Shown piece after piece: positions 5,150-10,587 of a stretch of DNA of 10,587 nt. The DNA is from Flavihumibacter sp. Its GTDB lineage: Bacteria; Bacteroidota; Bacteroidia; Chitinophagales; Chitinophagaceae. Below the pieces are notes generated by a model, which was given only the letters and a program-made list of their open reading frames with translations, searched no databases and was not told the DNA's origin. The translations under genes and the position numbers were made by a program. The DNA lies in NCBI GenBank assembly GCA_025455285.1, contig JALOMU010000144.1, forward strand, positions 1 to 10,587, read 5' to 3'. How positions within the stretch are numbered: the stretch's first letter is position 1; every line of letters begins with the position of its first letter.

Positions 5150-7307
5150 TTACCAGGGCTGAATCGCGATCCACCCCCAGTGTCAGTTGAGTGAGATCAT
5201 TGGAACCGATGGAAAAACCATCAAAATAGCGGGCGAAGTCTTTCGCTAACAATACATTGCTTGGAATCTCCACCATCATGTACAATTCAAGTCCGCCTGC
5301 ACCTCTTTCCAAACCAAATAGTTTCATCTGTTCCACCACTTTTTCTGCTTCTTCAACTGTGCGGCAAAAGGGGATCATGACTTTAACATTCGTGAGACCC
5401 ATGTCTTCTCTCACCCGTTTTACGGCTTCACATTCCAGGCGGAAACCTTCTCTATACTTTTCATGATAATACCGGGAGGCGCCTCTGAAACCTATCATCG
5501 GGTTTTCTTCTTTGGGCTCAAAAGCTGCACCGCCCAGCAGGTTAGCATATTCATTCGATTTAAAATCACTCATCCGAAGAATCACCGGTTTAGGATAAAA
5601 TGCTGCAGCGATTGTAGCAATGCCTTGTGAAAGTTTGTCAATGAAATATTCCTTCTTATCCGCATATCCTTTAGTAAGAGTTGCGATAGCCTGCTTGTCT
5701 GCAGCGTCTGTTGACAGTTCATCAAACTGAACCAATGCCATCGGATGAACTTTGATGGCATGCGTAATAATGAATTCCATGCGCATCAATCCCACTCCAT
5801 CATTTGGATAAAAAGATAACTGGAAGGCTTTTTCCGGATCACCGGTGATGAGCATGATACCGGTATGTTCGGGCTTGCTGATCGTACTGAAATCATGTTC
5901 CATTGTTTCCAGTTTTAGCAAGCCTTCATAAACCCTGCCCGTTTTACCTTCACAACAGGATACCGTGATGGGCTGTCCATCCTGAATCTGTTCAGTTGCA
6001 TTTTCGCAACCTACAATTGCCGGCACGCCTAATTCCCGGGCAACAATGGAAGCGTGACTCGTACGTCCGCCTTTATTGGTGATAATCGCGCCGGATTTTT
6101 TTAGAATGGGGTCCCAATCGGGACTGGTAAGATCGGTGACAATAATCTCGCCAGGCTGTAGTTTATCAGCTTCTGCTGTGCTCTTTAGCAATCGAGCGGT
6201 TCCTATGGCAACAGCAGAACCAATTGCCTGGCCGGATGCCAGCACAGCGGCGCCTGCTGTCTCAATTTTATATTCTTTCTGCAACAGTGGATTCGCGCGG
6301 GAATGCACTGTTTCAGGGCGGGCCTGGATGATATAAAGCTGATCTTGCAAGCCATCCTTTGCCCATTCGATATCCATGGGTTTGGCATAGTGGTCTTCAA
6401 TAATCCTGGACCAGTTGGCAAGCTGAATAATCTCCTCATCGGTAAGAACAAAAACGCCCCGCTTCTCAGGTGGAGTAGGAAGGTTGAGAACAGGCGTTTC
6501 AGCAGTATCGCCATAGATCATGGTTTGTTCCTTTTCCCCGAGCCGTTTCTGCAGAATCGGCTGCTTTACTTTACCCAAAGTAGGTTTGAACACCATGAAT
6601 TCATCCGGTGTAACAGTGCCCTGCACAATGTTTTCTCCGAGTCCCCATACACCGGAAATATGAATAATATCCCGGAAGCCGGATTCAGGTTCCAAAGTAA
6701 ACAGCACACCTGAACAGGAGATGTCTGAACGAACCATTATCTGCACCCCAACTGATAAAGCCACTTTCTCGTGTTGAAAACCATGATCTTCCCGGTATTT
6801 GATAGCACGGTCAGTATAGAGAGAGGCGAAACATTTTTTCACTGCCTGCAGCAGGGCTTCTTCTCCCCGGATATTCAGGTAGGATTCGTGCTGACCTGCA
6901 AAACTGGCTTCGGGCAGATCTTCAGCTGTGGCGCTACTTCTCACTGCCACAGCAATTGGTTCTCCCTTTCCAAGTTCTTTATAGGCCTCGAGTACAGCTT
7001 TCTTTAAATGAATGGGCAGTTCCGCCTCCATCAACAACTTGCGGGCTGCGGATCCGATTTCCCTCAGGTTGCTGTAATAAACATGATCCAGTTGTTGGAT
7101 AAGTTCACGCAATGGCAGGTGCAGGCTGTTCTGGCTTAGAAAATCTTCAAATGCAAGGGCGGTTGTAGCAAATCCATCCGGAACCGGAATTCCAAAGGAA
7201 GCAAGGCGGGATATCATTTCACCAAGGGAGGCATTTTTTCCTCCAACGCTGGGAACATCTGTCAAACCGATTTCTCGAAAACGTCTGATCCAGGCTGATT
7301 TACTCAT
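5058..7307 (-). CDS. ppsA: Phosphoenolpyruvate synthase, main part, frameshifted near the C-terminus
   Basis: PEP synthase makes PEP from pyruvate and ATP (products PEP, AMP and phosphate), the entry to gluconeogenesis from C3 compounds. I chose the ATG at 7307 ([15 protein letters not shown]), matching the family's usual start; a GTG at 7325 is in frame but too close to the preceding gene. The N-terminal ATP-grasp domain (about 1-340) shows [37 protein letters not shown] and [10 protein letters not shown]. The swivelling phosphohistidine domain has [21 protein letters not shown] with His418. The TIM-barrel PEP/pyruvate domain follows ([46 protein letters not shown]). After ALVS, where relatives have about 11 residues including FDERN, the frame changes and 28 unrelated residues follow. 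About 23 nucleotides appear missing, and the active-site cysteine is in another frame. Probably inactive if the sequence is correct. Confidence 0.92.
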   Translation of the reverse strand: [749 protein letters not shown]

Positions 7308-7329
7308 GATTATGCTGTTGAGCACGGAT

Positions 7330-8319
7330 TCAATAAAAACGAATCAGTGCAATTTGTCCCTGATCACTCAGTTTTCCTTCCTTCACAAATTCAACATCTC
7401 CTCCTGATTCCAGTACTTTTTCAATGATCTCATCCACCGCATCCTTCACATAGGAGTAAGGATTGTGGGGCTGAAATCCATCGAAATGAAATCCACGTTC
7501 CACTACCAGCAACTTGCCATTGTGGTGCATGGCTTCTTTCCAGACTTCTGACATGCCGATGGTCAATCGCTGTGATTTACCGGCTTCCTTCAATCGTTGC
7601 AAAACTGCCACCTCCTTTAGGGAAGACCATTGCTCAAGGTAAGGTTTCAATACCTGGTCAATTTGATCCGTATCTTTTTCAGTACCTGCAAAAGGAATGG
7701 AATCAATGATGGTTCCAGTGCAATTGATGGATTGATTGAAGATTTCAATCATTTTATTTTCACCCAATACAAAAGCCGGCAACTGGTAGGCACGCATCAA
7801 TTGATCCAATGTTTGATTCACCTGCTGAATGGAAGCAGAAAGTGAATACTCAATAGGAGCAGAAAGAATACGTTGCTGTTTGCCAGGTTCTCCCAGGAGA
7901 ATGTGCATATGCTGACTTTGCAGCAACAATACCAAGAATTGTCGTGAAACTATTTTACAATCAATCAGATCCCGGATTTCGAAGGAATCATCAATAATGA
8001 TCTTCGGCGTAACATCCATATCGAGATACAATAGTTTCTCAAACACAGGAGAAAGAAACAATGCAATACTTTTTTTATGCGTACTATAGTTCAGTTGATT
8101 TAACAGATTTCGTAAGCGCTGGAGCAATAGCAACGCCAGTTCGGCGGGATATTGCTTCAAAAGGGATTTTTCCACCTGGTCGCAGGTGCTCTTCAAGGAA
8201 GCGGACAAACTGTCCTTTGCCGTCATTTTGGGATCAAACGGCAAAACAATAGATACTGCAGGCCGATAATGAACCGCCTCCAATACCTTTCTCAGGTCTG
8301 GTGTAAGTGCTGGAATCAT
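7330..8319 (-). CDS. baeRF-family (archaeo-eukaryotic release-factor-like) protein
   Basis: I recognise this 329-residue protein as a likely member of the bacterial archaeo-eukaryotic release factor superfamily (baeRF, family-3-like), cytoplasmic, with no signal or membrane segment. Supporting stretches are the N-terminal strand AVSIVLPFDPK (21-31); IALFLSP, then the SFEIRDL-(11)-FLVLLLQSQHMHILLGE pattern near 110-143; and the C-terminal L7Ae-like domain with GKLLVVERGF and GGDVEFVKEGKLSDQGQIALIRFY. There is no GGQ, so it should not release peptides like true eRF1. Family members have been tied to ribosome rescue or hibernation (Balon in Psychrobacter is a relative in the broad sense). Here it directly precedes ppsA (22 bases to the ATG) and follows a DUF1003 gene, suggesting a stress or starvation cluster. 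Family call moderately sure; function inferred. Confidence 0.7.
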   Translation of the reverse strand: MIPALTPDLRKVLEAVHYRPAVSIVLPFDPKMTAKDSLSASLKSTCDQVEKSLLKQYPAELALLLLQRLRNLLNQLNYSTHKKSIALFLSPVFEKLLYLDMDVTPKIIIDDSFEIRDLIDCKIVSRQFLVLLLQSQHMHILLGEPGKQQRILSAPIEYSLSASIQQVNQTLDQLMRAYQLPAFVLGENKMIEIFNQSINCTGTIIDSIPFAGTEKDTDQIDQVLKPYLEQWSSLKEVAVLQRLKEAGKSQRLTIGMSEVWKEAMHHNGKLLVVERGFHFDGFQPHNPYSYVKDAVDEIIEKVLESGGDVEFVKEGKLSDQGQIALIRFY

Positions 8320-8330
8320 AGCCGGTCAGA

Positions 8331-8343
8331 TTTCGTTACGAAA
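8331..8343. promoter_or_regulatory. Perfect 13-base dyad before the baeRF gene
   Basis: TTTCGT-T-ACGAAA is a perfect palindrome of 6-base arms around one central base. Its near edge lies 11 bases before the ATG of the baeRF gene, within the 55-base gap after the DUF1003 stop. On the minus strand it overlaps TAGTTTCG, a one-mismatch version of the Bacteroidota -7 element. It may be an operator or a chance palindrome. Confidence 0.35.
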
Positions 8344-8374
8344 CTAGATAGAACGCTGTAAGAAATGATTGATA

Positions 8375-8938
8375 CTAATCATCGGCCTTTTTGATCTTCA
8401 TCAAAAGCTCTCTCATATCATCCATCATCTCAATCTGTGTTTTCTGAAGCTCAAAAAGGGTCTGCATTTGTTCTGTTATAAGCAGATCCAGTTTGCCGTG
8501 CAGGTTACGGACTTCGATTTCTGCCTTCAGATTGATCATATAATCACTGATGGCACGCTGGCGATCTTTTTCTTCCTTTCGGTTCTGACTCATCATTATG
8601 ATGGGTGCCTGAAGCGCCGCAATGGTTGAAAGCAACAAGTTAAGTAAAATGAAGGGATAGGGATCAAAGGGCCTTGTTAATAAAAATACATTCAGCAAGA
8701 TCCAGGCCAACATTAGAAATCCAAAACTGAGAATAAATCGCCAGCTCCCACCGAATGTGGCAACTTTGTCTGCCACGCGGCTCTGGAAACCGGGATGCTG
8801 TTCTTCAAATTCCTTTAGTTTTTCCGTTAATAGCTTTTCCTCCTCAACTGACCGCCGAACCATTTCATTCAGTTTTTCAATTTGAGCAGACTCTGTTGAA
8901 AAGAGTTGTTCCAGTTGCGATCTCGTCATGTCATTCAT
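8375..8938 (-). CDS. DUF1003 family inner-membrane protein
   Basis: This 187-residue protein has two membrane helices (about 68-87 and 96-116) joined by a short turn, FDPYPF. The signature FDPYPFILLNLLLSTIAALQAPIIMMSQNR, here split by position 91-120, identifies DUF1003. Both ends are charged and probably form coiled coils: residues 1-45 are rich in Glu/Lys/Leu (KLLTEKLKEFEEQ) and 120-185 carry a second helix (LDLLITEQMQTLFELQKTQIEMMDD). Since two helices bring both ends to the same side and the segment after TM2 is basic (NRKEEKDRQR), both coils are likely cytoplasmic. The function is unknown; the family is often annotated as a membrane protein near stress genes. It may share a transcript with the baeRF gene 55 bases downstream. 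Divergent from the GAF/kinase-like gene across a 120-base gap. Confidence 0.9.
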   Translation of the reverse strand: MNDMTRSQLEQLFSTESAQIEKLNEMVRRSVEEEKLLTEKLKEFEEQHPGFQSRVADKVATFGGSWRFILSFGFLMLAWILLNVFLLTRPFDPYPFILLNLLLSTIAALQAPIIMMSQNRKEEKDRQRAISDYMINLKAEIEVRNLHGKLDLLITEQMQTLFELQKTQIEMMDDMRELLMKIKKADD

Positions 8939-9058
8939 ATATGAGTGAACCCGAATATAATGAGATTAGAAATATTTCGACAGATCCGCCCAAACTATTA
9001 ACTGGATGCTTACGTTTATCTAAGAACCCCTAAGACAACCACTATTAAAATCCGTAAC
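8939..9058. promoter_or_regulatory. Divergent promoter region
   Basis: These 120 bases separate two genes transcribed away from each other, so both promoters should lie here. For the rightward gene, TACGTTTA at 9011-9018 matches the Bacteroidota -7 element at all but the last base and lies about 40 bases before the ATG. For the leftward gene I find only a weaker candidate: AATAGTTTG near 8993-9001 on the minus strand. No ribosome site stands out before either start. Confidence 0.35.
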
Positions 9059-10216
9059 ATGAATGAATTGCCCGACTTACAGGAAGAAATGCGACTGGCC
9101 GATCTTTACTCCTTCGGTATCCTGGATTCTGAAGATGAAGAAGATTTTACACAGTTGGTTGAACTGGCTGCGAATATCACCAATTGCCAGATGGCAGCCA
9201 TCAGTTTCATTGACAAAGACCGGCAATGGTTCAAGGCAATAAAAAACATTGGTACCAAACAAACCAGTCGCGACGTAGCTTTCTGTCGCTATACCATTCA
9301 GCAGGATGGGATAATGCTGGTTCCCGATGCAAAAAAGGATCCACGATTTCAGGACAACCCGCTCGTTAATGGGGAACCTCATATTCATTTTTATGCCGGT
9401 GCCCCTATACGCAGCAGTTCCGGGCATAAACTGGGTACTGTTTGTGTGTTAGACTCTATCTCCAACCGCAATCTGAATAAGTTTCAACTGGACGCGCTTC
9501 ATACCATTGCCAACCAGGTAAGCCGCCTGATGGAGTTAAGAAGAAAAAATAAATCGCTGATCAATTATACCAATAAACTGATCGAAGCAGAAAAAGCCCT
9601 GCACCGGCTTTCCATTAAGGAAGAAGAAAAAGAAAGAAGTTTTATCGCTCACCAGTTGCATGAAAATTTTGCCCAGACGCTGGCTGCCACTAAACTCTAT
9701 ATTGAATTCGCGCAAACTGAAAAGGACCTGAGTGAGTCTTTCCTTATGAAGAGCAAGGAAAACATAGAACATATTATTAATGAGATCCGGCTGTTGTGCA
9801 ATTATATCAAACCGATTGATGCTTACCAGGCAGACGCGAAATTGTTAATTCGTGAACTGGTGGATCAATGGGTTATCGACAACCGTGTAACAGTTGACTT
9901 TACTATGAAACTGGAGGAACAGATAGTTCCTGCAAGCGGACTCACTATTTACCGCTTATTGCAAACAGTGTTACCGCTCGTCAAAACCTATCGTGCGCAG
10001 CACCTTGAGTTAAGCATTCAGCAGGAAATGGATATTCAATTGAAGTTTCGCTATCGCCCTCAGACCAACAATGTGGTAGATCCAGCCAAATTACTTCTGC
10101 TGAAAAAATCAATTTCAATGGCCCAGGCGGAGGGTGGCCAACTGATGGTGAACAGAACAGCAGATGGTATGCATCAGATAGATATCGGGCTTCCACAGAT
10201 TACATGCCCGGCATAG
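9059..10216 (+). CDS. GAF domain protein with histidine-kinase-like region and degenerate ATPase
   Basis: This 385-residue soluble protein has no signal peptide or membrane helix. A GAF domain spans about 25-160 (LYSFGILDSEDEEDF, AISFIDKDRQWFKA, VAFCRYTI, VPDAKKDPRFQDNPLV, FYAGAPIRSSSGHKLGTVCVLD). A coiled linker (about 160-195) leads to a dimerisation/phosphoacceptor helix pair, ERSFIAHQLHENFAQTLAAT, where H201 is at the position of the phosphorylated His of HisKA_3-type kinases. The C-terminal part (about 295-382) keeps the outline of an HATPase fold (IYRLLQTVLPLVKTY, EGGQLMV, HQIDIGLP), but the N-box Glu, Asn and His are replaced by T303, L307 and Y311. No DxGxG or GxGL box is present. ATP binding is therefore doubtful. 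It may be a sensing pseudokinase or partner of another kinase. No response regulator is adjacent. Its end overlaps the convergent gene by 17 bases. Confidence 0.85.
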   Translation: MNELPDLQEEMRLADLYSFGILDSEDEEDFTQLVELAANITNCQMAAISFIDKDRQWFKAIKNIGTKQTSRDVAFCRYTIQQDGIMLVPDAKKDPRFQDNPLVNGEPHIHFYAGAPIRSSSGHKLGTVCVLDSISNRNLNKFQLDALHTIANQVSRLMELRRKNKSLINYTNKLIEAEKALHRLSIKEEEKERSFIAHQLHENFAQTLAATKLYIEFAQTEKDLSESFLMKSKENIEHIINEIRLLCNYIKPIDAYQADAKLLIRELVDQWVIDNRVTVDFTMKLEEQIVPASGLTIYRLLQTVLPLVKTYRAQHLELSIQQEMDIQLKFRYRPQTNNVVDPAKLLLLKKSISMAQAEGGQLMVNRTADGMHQIDIGLPQITCPA

Positions 10217-10587
10217 CCATCACGTTATAGCCAGCAGTCGGGAATTTTTTGCCATCCTTATTAACATTCACGGCTTCAATTCGGGTGCTGTTACCAGATT
10301 TTTTATCGGTAGACTCCAGCCGCATTAATACCCCGTTTTCAATTCCTTTCATGGAAGGAAGTCCCACTGGTTTGGGACCGGAACCAAGCATGGAAGAAAG
10401 GCTTTTGGCCAGATTCCCCATACCGGAACCCAGTTCGGTAGTAATCCATACCAGCGATTGGCCATCTGAGGTCTCAATCAGGTATTGATCGCATTTATAA
10501 CCAAGAATTGTTTCTGATTTGCCGGTTTTGGTAATCTTGACATCCGATGGATTTTCTTCTTTTACCTGTCCCTTCATCTTTTCCTGC
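10200..10587 (-). CDS. DUF4412-like protein, N-terminal part beyond the window
   Basis: This frame is open from the window edge to the TAA at 10200-10202, so the true start lies past 10587; the first visible residues are QEKMKGQVKEE. An internal ATG at 10577 is not convincing as the start. The visible 128 residues contain KTGKSETILGYKCDQYLIETSDGQSLVWITTEL, given here only as a region around 10390-10530, which resembles the (I/V)xGYKCxxY...W(I/V)T pattern of DUF4412 and related secreted Bacteroidota proteins. A flexible Gly/Ser/Met-rich stretch (about SGMGNLAKSLSSMLGSGP) follows, and the protein ends YNVMAMPGM. Relatives are exported, which would need a signal peptide outside the window. The function is unknown. 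Confidence 0.6.
   Translation of the reverse strand, partial: QEKMKGQVKEENPSDVKITKTGKSETILGYKCDQYLIETSDGQSLVWITTELGSGMGNLAKSLSSMLGSGPKPVGLPSMKGIENGVLMRLESTDKKSGNSTRIEAVNVNKDGKKFPTAGYNVMAMPGM

Noticed and set aside
5131..5158. Programmed frameshift in ppsA
   Set aside because: A shift would join the frames but would not restore the missing ~11 residues including FDERN, and there is no slippery heptamer.
6303..6713. 136-codon plus-strand frame inside ppsA
   Set aside because: Antisense to conserved PEP synthase sequence, with no ribosome site or recognisable domain.

Overview
Most of this window (about 757-10587) looks like one stretch of a Bacteroidota genome, probably Chitinophagaceae or a relative. 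This rests on protein style (TolC/AcrA/AcrB with Bacteroidota-like wording, a DUF1003 protein, a GAF protein with an HDN.xQ-like helix, a DUF4412-like protein), on weak Shine-Dalgarno sites, and on a Bacteroidota-type TAnnTTTG promoter element. The first ~725-756 bases look different: they carry four CGATCG hexamers (one inside the cyanobacterial HIP1 octamer GCGATCGC), a strong AAGGAGGG ribosome site, and an ORF resembling a conserved cyanobacterial protein. An RND permease gene running leftward and this cyanobacterial-like gene running rightward both lose their family sequence in the same ~30 bases. The simplest reading is a chimeric join (assembly, amplification or mixed culture), not a biological fusion.

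Layout: 1-353, non-coding or decayed leader with two inverted repeats. 354-740 (+), cyanobacterial-like protein, cut off. 664-1968 (-), 5' part of an RND efflux permease. 1999-3120 (-), lipoprotein membrane fusion protein. 3130-4443 (-), TolC-type outer membrane channel. 4477-4752 (-), ArsR-family repressor with its own promoter and a candidate operator. 4753-4954, an intergenic stretch with interleaved polypurine inverted repeats and a heptamer tandem repeat. 4955-7307 (-), PEP synthase broken by a frame change near its C-terminus. 7330-8319 (-), baeRF (archaeo-eukaryotic release-factor-like) protein. 8375-8938 (-), DUF1003 membrane protein. 9059-10216 (+), GAF plus histidine-kinase-like protein with a degenerate ATPase domain. 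10200-10587 (-), DUF4412-like protein cut by the window edge and overlapping its convergent neighbour by 17 bases.

Functional blocks: arsR-tolC-MFP-RND is a compact efflux operon that should form a tripartite inner membrane/periplasm/outer membrane pump under local ArsR control. DUF1003-baeRF-ppsA is a second leftward cluster; the pairing of a release-factor-like protein with a gluconeogenic enzyme suggests a stress or starvation module, possibly linked to ribosome rescue or hibernation. The most notable points are the chimeric junction, the ppsA lesion that separates the active-site cysteine from the enzyme, the baeRF/ppsA pairing, the kinase-like protein lacking its ATP-binding motifs, and the unusual repeats at 4878-4973.
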